Assembly: GCA_937924505.1 (NCBI GenBank)
Contig: CALDSR010000002.1
Location: forward strand, 62,001 to 126,000
Source of the DNA: an uncultured Granulosicoccus sp.
GTDB lineage: Bacteria; Pseudomonadota; Gammaproteobacteria; Granulosicoccales; Granulosicoccaceae
Length of the DNA stretch: 64,000 bases
Direction: 5' to 3'
The translations under genes and the position numbers were made by a program. The notes under the pieces are model-generated. The model saw only the letters and a program-made list of their open reading frames with translations, had not been told where the DNA came from and did no database searches. Positions within the stretch are counted from its first letter, which is position 1. Every line of letters starts with the position of its first letter. Shown here in pieces: positions 56,399 through 64,000 of this stretch.

Positions 56399-56755
56399 TC
56401 AATGTGTGACTAGCCGATCCGATCCAGCTTGATTGATCGCGCCAATGTAATCGAACAAGACACCATGCGCAATCTGGTTTTGTTCTTTTAACTTACGTGA
56501 CGCAGCGGTAAATCTTTTAACGTGTTGATCATGATCAGCAAGTAGACATTCCAGCAGCCGCTGATCAGCATCTGTAGGGTCGATGTTGTAGTTTTTCTTT
56601 TTGTTATCAAGTAACTCAAGCAGCTCAAAATGGCGCTGCTTGGTTGTTTCCATCGCATTGTAAGCCTGCCAGGCATCCGCCGCATCGCCTTCGAGAACAT
56701 CCGCAGGTCGTTCGATCAGACGGGGTTTGTCTTGCTTGATAGTCGGGCCTGTCAT
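56399..56755 (-). CDS. Conserved-looking small protein of unknown function
   Basis: This 118-aa protein has no signal peptide and no membrane segment. It is highly charged and probably all-helical (METTKQRHFELLELLDNKKK, DADQRLLECLLADHDQHVKR, ASRKLKEQNQIAHG). It lies 53 bp downstream of the TerB-like gene on the same strand, so it may be its partner. I recognise no family. It could be a helical adaptor; this is a guess from composition only. Confidence 0.65.
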   Translation of the reverse strand: MTGPTIKQDKPRLIERPADVLEGDAADAWQAYNAMETTKQRHFELLELLDNKKKNYNIDPTDADQRLLECLLADHDQHVKRFTAASRKLKEQNQIAHGVLFDYIGAINQAGSDRLVTH

Positions 56756-56808
56756 GAGTCTATGTCGTTGCAGCTATTATCGAACCCTACTCTGCCACAG
56801 TGTCGGGT

Positions 56809-57345
56809 CTATTCCCATTTTCCTGTTTCACGAAAAGGTTCTTTGAGTAAGCGCTCAGCCTCGTCAACGAACTCGACGCGGAGCGGATTTGGCGATGCAT
56901 CAAGCGCGATCAGCCGCTTGAGCAGCTGAATAGCCGAATCGGCTTGCGCCTCACTGAAATTCGGCAATGACGGTTTAAGCACCTTTTCAAGATTCCCTCG
57001 AATTGCGTTGCCATCGCCGAGCACATAGACACTTGAAATGGACAGCGCTGCTGCATCTTTTTTAGTGAGCTTGAACTCATTCTCGTAGGACTCGATCAGC
57101 ATCGCCTTCTGCTCGCTACTGATATCGCCATCGATCTTCGCCGCGGCAGTCAGCAGCAAGGCGGTCGCATCCATTGGGTGATCTACCTGAAAGATCGGAT
57201 CACCAGATACCTTGTTCTGCCACTTGCGCCGCCGGTGCCACAAAAACGGATTCAGCCCACCAAGACTAATTCCCGCATCGGCCAGACGACTCAGCAACAC
57301 CAGAATCGTCACGATCACCCCCAGCAACCCCAGTATTACGTGCAT
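56809..57345 (-). CDS. Membrane-anchored TerB-like protein
   Basis: The start is the ATG at 57345, preceded by GGGAGATAGGG; this gives 178 aa and places a membrane anchor (HVILGLLGVIVTILVLLSRL) at the very N-terminus. A short basic linker (WHRRRKWQNK) follows. Residues 60-178 form an all-helical acidic domain resembling TerB/DjlA N-terminal domains (ALLLTAAAKIDGDISSEQKA, MLIESYENEFKLT, LIALDASPNPLRVEFVDEAE). TerB-like domains are linked to stress responses at the membrane; the exact role is unknown. Confidence 0.8.
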   Translation of the reverse strand: MHVILGLLGVIVTILVLLSRLADAGISLGGLNPFLWHRRRKWQNKVSGDPIFQVDHPMDATALLLTAAAKIDGDISSEQKAMLIESYENEFKLTKKDAAALSISSVYVLGDGNAIRGNLEKVLKPSLPNFSEAQADSAIQLLKRLIALDASPNPLRVEFVDEAERLLKEPFRETGKWE

Positions 57346-57500
57346 CCCTATCTCCCGAAAACCGAGAGCCATAGTGTATCGGGCTCTCATCTTTTGGACA
57401 CCCACATTATCGCAAACGTCACTCGGGGCTGCGATCCCATGAATATTTTATTGTCGTCATACGTGACGATCAAAACGTCATGCTGAGATCGGCGAACGCC

Positions 57501-57845
57501 CTAGCGAGCCGCCGTCACCATGATCTCTACCTGGAATTCAGGTGTTGCCAGTCGTGCCGATTCAACACAGGCTCGCGCAGGCGGATTGGCCGCATCAACC
57601 CAGGCATCCCAGACTTTATTCATATCGGCAAAGTCGTCCATGCTGCACAACCAGATCGTGGCTGACAGGATTTTTGACTTGTCAGATCCAGCTTTCCCGA
57701 GAAGATCGTCGATTTGCGACAAGATGCCTCGCGTCTGGTCAGCGACACTACTACCCGAAGCAACCTGCCCCGCAAGATAGACCGTATCGCCATGCGTGAC
57801 AGCCTGGCTCATACGGGCACTTGATTCAAAACGGTCGATACTCAT
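57501..57845 (-). CDS. RidA-family protein
   Basis: This 114-aa protein of the YjgF/YER057c/UK114 family is a trimeric deaminase acting on reactive enamines and imines. Conserved parts are DTVYLAGQVASG, QIDDLLGKAGSDKSKIL and the active-site segment NPPARACVESARLA with its arginine. It belongs to the RutC-like side branch rather than the archetypal RidA group. It is divergent from a glyoxalase-like gene. Confidence 0.92.
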   Translation of the reverse strand: MSIDRFESSARMSQAVTHGDTVYLAGQVASGSSVADQTRGILSQIDDLLGKAGSDKSKILSATIWLCSMDDFADMNKVWDAWVDAANPPARACVESARLATPEFQVEIMVTAAR

Positions 57846-57970
57846 GATTGGTGATATCCCTTAGGTTTTTAAAAACCGCACCATACACGATAGGGTCACG
57901 GGGGTGGTCGGTGAGGCGTGTTAGGGTAGGCCTTGGCACAAACGGGCGGTTCAGCATATGCGCAAAAGCC

Positions 57971-58594
57971 ATGCTTCTGACATTTGATCATCTCGCTGTC
58001 GCGGCAAAATCGTTGTCACAGGGTGTTGAGCATATCCAACAACAGCTCGGTGTGACACCTCCCTTTGGTGGGGAGCACGCGGTGATGAACACACACAATC
58101 ATTTGATGAAACTCGGACATGACGAATTCCTTGAAGTCATCTCTATCAATCCGGCCAAGCCGGTTCCCGACAGGCCTCGATGGTTTTCACTTGATGAATT
58201 CAACGAGGACACGCCGCGCCTGGTAACGTGGATTGCCCGGACCGACAATCTGAATGCAGCATTGAATGAAACACGTTTTATCGATTGGCAAGCGCAGGAA
58301 GTCAGGCGTGGCGAATTGACGTGGAGAATCGCTGTACCCAGTGACGGTTCACTACCATTCGACGGCGCTTTTCCAACGATCATCGAGTGGCCCATGCGGC
58401 CTTTTCCCGGCGTCAATATGACTGACTTTGACTGCGTACTCGATACTTTGCAAATCACTCACCCGGAAGCGGACAAGCTTCGCAAGTTGTTGTTTCCACT
58501 GATAGACACGAACAGACTCTCAATCCAGACAGGTGAAACAGTGCACTTGTCCGCATCCATTGACACCCCTGATGGCAGGCGGGTACTGACCTGA
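57971..58594 (+). CDS. Glyoxalase-like domain protein
   Basis: This 207-aa protein starts at the ATG at 57971 (LLTFDHLAVAAKSLSQGVEH); an upstream reading of 41 more residues is basic and unlikely. It fits the Glyoxalase_3 / VOC superfamily: FDHLAVAA at the start, FGGEHAVMNTHNHLMKLG, and EFLEVISINP with the metal-site Glu. The substrate is unknown. It is divergent from ridA. Confidence 0.85.
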   Translation: MLLTFDHLAVAAKSLSQGVEHIQQQLGVTPPFGGEHAVMNTHNHLMKLGHDEFLEVISINPAKPVPDRPRWFSLDEFNEDTPRLVTWIARTDNLNAALNETRFIDWQAQEVRRGELTWRIAVPSDGSLPFDGAFPTIIEWPMRPFPGVNMTDFDCVLDTLQITHPEADKLRKLLFPLIDTNRLSIQTGETVHLSASIDTPDGRRVLT

Positions 58595-58644
58595 TTTACA
58601 CTGGTGAAAACCTGCAGCCGTTGCCGATGTGCCTGGAACACGCC

Positions 58645-60582
58645 ATGACACGAATCTGTCGAAAACTGATCCACCTGTCGCTCCTCACCAGCATTTGTGT
58701 CTTGCCCGCATGTGGTGGAGGCAACGATTCCAATCCCGATGTCGACAACGGGCAGTTGGCTGATCCGGCCACCAATGAACCCAATGAACCGCTTCAGCCT
58801 CCGGGTGAGCCAATCGAGGAACCACAAGCCCCTGACGTGACACCGTCGCAGCCAACCCCCTCAGAACCGGTACCAACACCGACCCCCGTTGACGCTACCC
58901 CACCCCATCTCAGTGCTGTAAATATTGCATTACGAAATTCCCTGCCCGAAGACATACAAGCTTTGCTGCCCGAAGATTGCCTGCTTGAAGTTGGCGGGGC
59001 GATTTACTGTTACAGCGTCAGTACACGAACATTGATGGCCGTACTGCGATCTCCCGCTTCAATTTACTGGCAGTTCGCCCTACCCGGTAACGAAGATAGC
59101 AACCGCATTGAAGCACTCAAGATTCTGGATACCTTTTCTCTGGGCATCATTGCAAACACAACGACCGAGCCTGGCAAACCTCAGTACGAACTCTCCCGGT
59201 TTGATCTTGACGGCGCATTTTGCTGCACCTTCAACATCTTCGAGCCACTGGCAAGCCTGAAGGGTGCTTCCGATGCGCCCTTTCCCGCTGTAAATGTCGA
59301 CAACGGTTATGTCGTTGCCGCGAGCGAAGCCGATCAACTGGCCATAGCTGGCACTTACAGCGAACTAACACCTAATGCGGACCCAGGCAATCTTGCCGAC
59401 TGGGTCACCATAGGCAGCGTACTGACCAGCCTGAGCTCTGACAATGGAATGCGTAAAGCGACACGCCTGTTCAAGGACGAAACCATTGTTGAACTTAAAT
59501 ACGCGAGCCGATCAACGCTTGATGTGACCACCAATATCACCAGTTACCGACTGGATTCGGAAACACTCGGCGAGCAGCCTAATGCTCCCATACGGAACAC
59601 TGGGCCAGCAATCAGTGAACAAACTATTGCCGTCCTGCTACCTGAACTGTACAACCACCTGCAAGGCAACGTTATAGAATCACTCGGAGCTGAAGTCGAA
59701 TCTGTCAGCTCGACCCTCGACAGTAATCTCGACGACGAGTTACCGGAGTGCGCGCGCTCAAGTGATACCAGTGGTTGCATTTACAATATCACCACAGCGC
59801 CCTTGAACATGGACTGTCAATTCGGTGGCAACGTTACTGTAGAAGAATCCGAGAGTCGCGCATTTATTCCTGGCTCTGGAAGCAATGTGCAAACGTCACG
59901 CGATCTTGCATTCAACGAATGTGTTCTATCAAGCCCAGAGCGAGACTTGTTTTCATCAGTGCAGGTGACATTTAACGGAAGCGTCACGATCAGCACCTTC
60001 ATCGGTGGAATAAGACAAGGCAACAGCGTCGGGAAAACCTATAGCTTTAGTGACTACCGCGTGAATTACATCGACAAGAACCTGCAACCACGCCAGGAGT
60101 CTGTGACCGCAACACTGACATTAAACGATATTGCAACAGGTCAGCTCGACAGACGACGCGAGCTTGAAGCGAGCCGGTACGAACTGGCCGAGATTACCTA
60201 TCCACGCAATCAGCCGACCCCGCTTGTAAGTCCCCGTCTAAGCTTGTCGAATATGGTGTTTTCGAAGAGCGCAGTTCTTGGCGATGGCGTCAATGTTACC
60301 AGTGTCTTGGCCAGAGGCAGCCTGGACGCTGTTGGCGAGCTCACCAGGGAACAAAACCTGTCGATGCTGATCGACCCACCTCTGTTCAGGCCTTATATCT
60401 CGACCACCACTGGTTTGAGCGGCGGTATCTCACTGACAGCGAGCGATGGAAGCGCAGTAATGATCAATGCCCGCAATGTGCCATCAGGGCTGGGCGAAGA
60501 GCTTGAACTGGTCTTTGACAATGCAGCGACACTTGTAAGGCCATTCGAAAGTCTGGTGCGGCCCTGGATCGACCTGGATTGA
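58645..60582 (+). CDS. Large secreted lipoprotein of unknown function
   Basis: The start is the ATG at 58645; a lipobox LPAC (in SICVLPACGGG) follows within 30 residues, giving a 645-aa lipoprotein. Residues 30-90 are a Pro/Glu/Asp/Thr-rich linker typical of surface-exposed lipoproteins. The remaining 550 residues are beta-rich with few cysteines (LPEDCLLEVGGAIYC, FCCTFNIF, PECARSS, MDCQFGGNV, FNECVLSS), which may form disulfides. Several segments alternate in a propeller- or barrel-like way. I recognise no family. It ends at a weak terminator. Confidence 0.75.
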   Translation: MTRICRKLIHLSLLTSICVLPACGGGNDSNPDVDNGQLADPATNEPNEPLQPPGEPIEEPQAPDVTPSQPTPSEPVPTPTPVDATPPHLSAVNIALRNSLPEDIQALLPEDCLLEVGGAIYCYSVSTRTLMAVLRSPASIYWQFALPGNEDSNRIEALKILDTFSLGIIANTTTEPGKPQYELSRFDLDGAFCCTFNIFEPLASLKGASDAPFPAVNVDNGYVVAASEADQLAIAGTYSELTPNADPGNLADWVTIGSVLTSLSSDNGMRKATRLFKDETIVELKYASRSTLDVTTNITSYRLDSETLGEQPNAPIRNTGPAISEQTIAVLLPELYNHLQGNVIESLGAEVESVSSTLDSNLDDELPECARSSDTSGCIYNITTAPLNMDCQFGGNVTVEESESRAFIPGSGSNVQTSRDLAFNECVLSSPERDLFSSVQVTFNGSVTISTFIGGIRQGNSVGKTYSFSDYRVNYIDKNLQPRQESVTATLTLNDIATGQLDRRRELEASRYELAEITYPRNQPTPLVSPRLSLSNMVFSKSAVLGDGVNVTSVLARGSLDAVGELTREQNLSMLIDPPLFRPYISTTTGLSGGISLTASDGSAVMINARNVPSGLGEELELVFDNAATLVRPFESLVRPWIDLD

Positions 60583-60652
60583 TCGCCTGGATTGATCGTC
60601 GAGCCGTTAGTCATTGAAAGAGCCCGGAAGCGCCGTAATCTGACTCCCGGCG

Positions 60653-60685
60653 GGGCCGACACTGATCGAGCACTGGCCCTTTTTT
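60653..60685 (+). terminator. Weak terminator after the large lipoprotein gene
   Basis: A short GGGCC/GGCCC stem (60653-60657 and 60675-60679) with a 17-nt loop is followed by six T (60680-60685). The T run overlaps the stop codon of the convergent EVE gene. The stem is short, so the call is tentative. Confidence 0.45.
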
Positions 60686-61148
60686 AGCTGCCGCTAATTT
60701 TAAGAATGGCATTCCATTCCTTCTTGCTGACCGGCTGAATCGATAATCGACTACCTTTTCTGAGCAACACCATATCGCTCAGGGTCTTGACCGTTCGCAA
60801 TGATTCAAGCGTGATGATTTCCTTGAATTTTTGCTTGAACTTCACATCAACCATGAACCAACGCGGGTTCTTCTCGGTCGACTTGGGGTCGTAATACTTT
60901 TCTTTCGGGTTATGCGCTGTATGGTCCGGGTACGCCTCCTTGACGATTTCGACCACACCGACGATACCGGGCACCTTGCAACTCGAGTGGTAAAAGAAGC
61001 CTAGATCGCCTTTTTTCATCTCGTCGCGCATGAGATTGCGGGCCTGGTAGTTCCGAATGCCGTCCCAGTGATCGCGCCGGCCTTTCATGGATTTCAGATC
61101 ATCGATACTGAACGCATCCGGTTCTGACTTGAACAGCCAGTATTTCAT
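60684..61148 (-). CDS. EVE-domain protein
   Basis: This 154-aa protein belongs to the EVE/PUA-like family (thymocyte nuclear protein 1 type). The opening YWLFKSEPDAFSIDDL, WDGIRNYQARN, GDLGFFYHSSCKVPGIVGVV and NPRWFMVDVKFKQKF are diagnostic. EVE domains bind modified bases in DNA or RNA. In bacteria the single-domain form is common and its target is not settled. It is divergent from the DEAD-box helicase gene by 101 bp. Confidence 0.94.
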   Translation of the reverse strand: MKYWLFKSEPDAFSIDDLKSMKGRRDHWDGIRNYQARNLMRDEMKKGDLGFFYHSSCKVPGIVGVVEIVKEAYPDHTAHNPKEKYYDPKSTEKNPRWFMVDVKFKQKFKEIITLESLRTVKTLSDMVLLRKGSRLSIQPVSKKEWNAILKISGS

Positions 61149-61249
61149 TAGGCATACTCCAATCTAATTCGTCGTCTGATAATACGGGCAAGATCAAAGT
61201 TCGGGCAAGTATAGGCACACCCTCCGAATAGATGCGTTAAGCTCCTCTG

Positions 61250-63202
61250 ATGATACAGCCCGAAAGCCCATACAAGCATTTCAGCGATTTCGCATTGCCA
61301 GCCACCCTGCTTCGCGCCGTGCAGGCTGTCGGCTATGAAATACCAACGCCGATTCAGTCAAATACCATCCCGCCCTTGCTCGAAGGTCATGATGTTCTAG
61401 GGCACGCGCCCACTGGCACCGGCAAGACAGCCGCCTTTGCCCTGCCGCTACTGGCACGACTTGATGTCAAATCCAATGTTGTTCAGACCATCGTTCTTAC
61501 ACCAACGCGAGAGCTGGCCATTCAAGTTGCCGAGGCTTTTACCCGTTACGCAACTCATATACCTGAACTTCGCATCCTGCCCATTTACGGCGGCCAGGAA
61601 TACGGCGGCCAGGTTCGTCAGCTCAAACGCGGCGTGCAGGTGGTGGTCGGTACACCAGGACGGGTCATGGATCACATGCGACGTGGCACTTTGAAACTCG
61701 ACAAACTCTCGGCTTTGGTACTTGATGAAGCCGATGAAATGTTGCGCATGGGATTCATCGATGACGTCGAATGGATTCTCGAACAAGCACCTGACTCACG
61801 TCAGATGGCTTTATTCTCGGCAACCATGCCAAAGCAAATCAAGCGCATTGCATCGCGCCATCTGAAGAACCCGATTGAAATTTCGATCGAAGGCCCGAAG
61901 AAATCCGCCAGCACGATTCGTCAACGCTTTTGGATGGTCAGTGGTTTACATAAGCTGGATGCCTTGACACGTATTCTTGAGGTTGAGCGCTTTGATGCAA
62001 TTCTCGTTTTTGTCAGAACGCGAACCGCAACTGTCGAACTCGCGGAACGTTTAAGCGCACGCGGTTTTTCAACCGCTGCCATGAACGGCGACATGCCTCA
62101 GTCGCAACGCGAGCAAATGGTAGACAAGCTCAAATCAGGCAAACTCGACATACTGGTTGCAACGGATGTGGTCGCAAGAGGCCTTGATGTTGATCGAATC
62201 AGTCATGTCGTCAACTATGACATCCCATACGACACAGAAGCTTATATTCATAGAATAGGTCGGACAGGGCGCGCTGGTAGAAGCGGGGAGGCAATCCTCT
62301 TTGTCACACCACGCGAACAGCGCCTGTTGCATTCGATCGAAAAAGCCACACGCCAGAAAATCGACAAGCTCGAATTACCCACCGTCGAGATGGTCAATAA
62401 TCGACGTATTGCTGACTTCAAGCAAAGCATCAGCGATACACTGGCAAAAGGACAATTAAGCTTTCTGCAACAGCTCATCAGCGAATACGTTAACGAGCAT
62501 GATGTACCTGCTGAACGTGTGGCAGCAGCACTCGCTGAACTTTGCCTGCGCGGTCAATCCCTGCAACTCAAGGAAGACAAACACACGGCGAAATCGAACA
62601 AGAGCAAACAAAAGAAAGACAAGGGCCCACGTAAACGCATCAATACTGCCATGGGTCAGCGCGTGACCGAAGCCGTTTTAACTGACGCCTCAGACGCGCC
62701 ATCAAGAAACGAAAGAACGAACTCTCGTCCGGCAGAACGACCGCGTACACCTCACACAAAGCGACACTCTGATGCCGTTCAAATGGAAGCCTACCGCGTT
62801 GAGGTCGGAGCAAGCCATAACGTCAAGCCCAGCAATCTCGTTGGCGCCATAGCCAATGAAGCAGGGCTCGACTCGGAATTCATTGGCCATATTCGTATTA
62901 ACGACGATCACAGCATTGTTGAATTGCCAACAGGCATGCCGAAGTTCTTGTTGAAGGATCTCAAACGGGTGTGGGTCTGTAACCAACGTCTGGATATCTC
63001 ACGTGTTGCCGATGTCAAACCTCAGGGTGAGCAGGCAGCGGCAGATGCCGATCGACCGAACGCGGCGAAGCGCAAGGATCGCGGCGACAAGAAACGAGTG
63101 AGCTCAAAAAACACCAAGAGCACCAAAGCGGACAAGCAGAAAGCGCGTAAGCGCAAGGACAAGAAGCGGCGGCGTAAAGACAAAGACATTTCGTCTGCCT
63201 GA
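61250..63202 (+). CDS. DEAD-box RNA helicase (DeaD/CsdA-like) with DbpA-type RNA-binding domain
   Basis: This 650-aa RNA helicase has the Q motif near FALPATLLRAVQAVGYEIPT, Walker A APTGTGKT (residues 53-60), PTRELAIQV, GTPGRVMDH, the DEAD box in LVLDEADEML, SAT, and in the second lobe VFVRTRTATVELAERL, TDVVARGLDV and HRIGRTGRAGR. A charged linker leads to a DbpA-type RNA-binding fold (about 520-600, YRVEVGASHNVKPSNLVGAI to WVCNQRLDIS). The last 50 residues are almost all Lys, Arg and Asp. It should act in ribosome assembly or mRNA turnover, probably at low temperature. Confidence 0.95.
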   Translation: MIQPESPYKHFSDFALPATLLRAVQAVGYEIPTPIQSNTIPPLLEGHDVLGHAPTGTGKTAAFALPLLARLDVKSNVVQTIVLTPTRELAIQVAEAFTRYATHIPELRILPIYGGQEYGGQVRQLKRGVQVVVGTPGRVMDHMRRGTLKLDKLSALVLDEADEMLRMGFIDDVEWILEQAPDSRQMALFSATMPKQIKRIASRHLKNPIEISIEGPKKSASTIRQRFWMVSGLHKLDALTRILEVERFDAILVFVRTRTATVELAERLSARGFSTAAMNGDMPQSQREQMVDKLKSGKLDILVATDVVARGLDVDRISHVVNYDIPYDTEAYIHRIGRTGRAGRSGEAILFVTPREQRLLHSIEKATRQKIDKLELPTVEMVNNRRIADFKQSISDTLAKGQLSFLQQLISEYVNEHDVPAERVAAALAELCLRGQSLQLKEDKHTAKSNKSKQKKDKGPRKRINTAMGQRVTEAVLTDASDAPSRNERTNSRPAERPRTPHTKRHSDAVQMEAYRVEVGASHNVKPSNLVGAIANEAGLDSEFIGHIRINDDHSIVELPTGMPKFLLKDLKRVWVCNQRLDISRVADVKPQGEQAAADADRPNAAKRKDRGDKKRVSSKNTKSTKADKQKARKRKDKKRRRKDKDISSA

Positions 63203-63379
63203 AGTATGACAGTGGAAAAGCAATTAACCACCATCAACCACCGAGCGCAGGCGAGAGCATGTGCAGCGCACTGAAAAAAGTGCCACTGAATACTGGCCCA
63301 CAACGCTACTGATGGAATTTTCTAGTAGTGTGTAAGCCATAACTCGATTATTGAAACCGTGAATGTTACCCAACCCAGG

Positions 63380-64000
63380 TTATATCACTTGATGATCGCT
63401 TGTAGTGCCCTTACCCCAACGCCCAACGGTATACTGACTTTCACGCGCCTGATCAATCAGTGGCGAATAACTTCCGTCCGTAATTTCGCAGCGACTGTTG
63501 GTGTAGCCAATCTCTGAAAACACGTCACGGATGCTCGGATTATTGATTTTTTCTTCGATATAGTTTCTATCCCACCAGACCAAGCGCCCGTCTTTAACCC
63601 GCGCGTAAATACTCAATGTATCTCGGTCTGCAAACTCCATATTTTCCACCTTCTCCAAGCATTTAAGTAAAAAGCCTGTATGCAAGCTATTTGCAGAATC
63701 ATCTGATTTTAAAACAGCCTCTGGCGTTCGAGCAGTTATATCCACCCGGCGATACCGGTCAATATTCAGCATTAAATCAAGATCAAGAATCGTCATGCTT
63801 CCATTCCAGCCAAATGCCGCCGTTCTAGGTAGTTCGCCTTGCTTGACATCGTTGTCCAAAAACTCAAAGTGGACATTCCTGTCTTTTGAATTTACCCAAG
63901 AAAGAAACAGGCTAGGCATACCGGTGAATGCTTCAGTATTGTGGTAGAGGAGATCATCCACCGCTTTGTACCGGCCGGTTTCAATACCACGAAACCATGC
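63380..64000 (-). CDS. Unknown protein, cut by the right edge of the window
   Basis: The frame stays open to base 64000 (reading AWFRGIETGRYKAVDDLLYH inwards), so the gene starts outside the window; 206 residues are seen. It is soluble, with no membrane segment in the visible part, mixed alpha/beta, and rich in Asp, Asn and aromatic residues (DRYRRVDITARTPEAVLK, DGRLVWWDRNYIEEK). I recognise no family. The C-terminus HQVI has no special signal. Confidence 0.65.
   Translation of the reverse strand, partial: AWFRGIETGRYKAVDDLLYHNTEAFTGMPSLFLSWVNSKDRNVHFEFLDNDVKQGELPRTAAFGWNGSMTILDLDLMLNIDRYRRVDITARTPEAVLKSDDSANSLHTGFLLKCLEKVENMEFADRDTLSIYARVKDGRLVWWDRNYIEEKINNPSIRDVFSEIGYTNSRCEITDGSYSPLIDQARESQYTVGRWGKGTTSDHQVI

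Overview
The window reads as a chromosomal segment of a free-living, probably marine, heterotrophic gammaproteobacterium. Supporting signs are the engB / diheme cytochrome c4 neighbour pair, type IV pilus proteins of the gammaproteobacterial type (PilY1, PilU), an NhaA/NhaR sodium-proton system, a Na+/Ca2+ exchanger, and several ABC importers for peptides and amino acids or amides. I saw no rRNA, tRNA, CRISPR array, phage or insertion sequence. The genus cannot be fixed from the sequence alone.

Layout. 0.1-2.9 kb: catalase-peroxidase katG behind a PerR-type Fur-family regulator. 3.3-7.5 kb: glutathione S-transferase, then a sodium/calcium block (nhaR, CaCA exchanger, nhaA). 7.9-9.2 kb: DUF937-type membrane protein. 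9.2-17.4 kb: one long minus-strand run, read as dppA - Xaa-Pro peptidase (M24) - dppB - dppC - dppD - dppF - VOC protein - murQ, which ties peptide import to MurNAc-6-phosphate recycling. 17.6-24.5 kb: Crp-type regulator, AI-2E-type permease, and a gluconate module (SMP-30 lactonase, gntK, a 2-hydroxyacid dehydrogenase, gnd), then an AEC permease. 24.5-30.2 kb: a decayed copy of a pilY1 3' end, an intact pilY1, three copies of a hairpin element, and a pilU-type ATPase with a long acidic tail. 30.3-35.1 kb: a YhaO/YhaN (SbcDC-like) nuclease-ATPase pair. 35.3-40.6 kb: a branched-chain amino acid/amide ABC importer with a terminator-like hairpin between the binding-protein gene and the permeases. 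41.0-45.9 kb: engB, cytochrome c4, and a hisC-led operon with an outer-membrane-type lipoprotein, a phosphoesterase and an unknown secreted protein. 46.0-49.6 kb: IclR regulator, GMC oxidoreductase and phosphate acetyltransferase, with a clear inverted repeat as candidate operator. 49.6-51.7 kb: asparaginase and trpS. 51.8-56.3 kb: OmpA-family protein and a large secreted alpha/beta hydrolase with three tandem N-terminal modules. 56.4-64.0 kb: small unknown proteins, RidA, a glyoxalase-like protein, a large lipoprotein, an EVE-domain protein, a DEAD-box RNA helicase with a DbpA-type C-terminal domain, and an unknown gene cut by the right edge.

The most unusual region is the pilY1 locus. A frameshifted relic of the last residues of a PilY1 protein lies directly upstream of the intact gene, and the hairpin that follows pilY1 recurs after the relic and again before pilU. 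This points to an ancestral tandem array of pilus-tip genes that has mostly decayed. Other leads are murQ at the end of a peptide-importer operon, the GMC oxidoreductase-Pta pair as a possible C2-compound (perhaps sulfonate) route, the recently duplicated modules of the secreted hydrolase, and a 12-bp tandem repeat upstream of nhaR.
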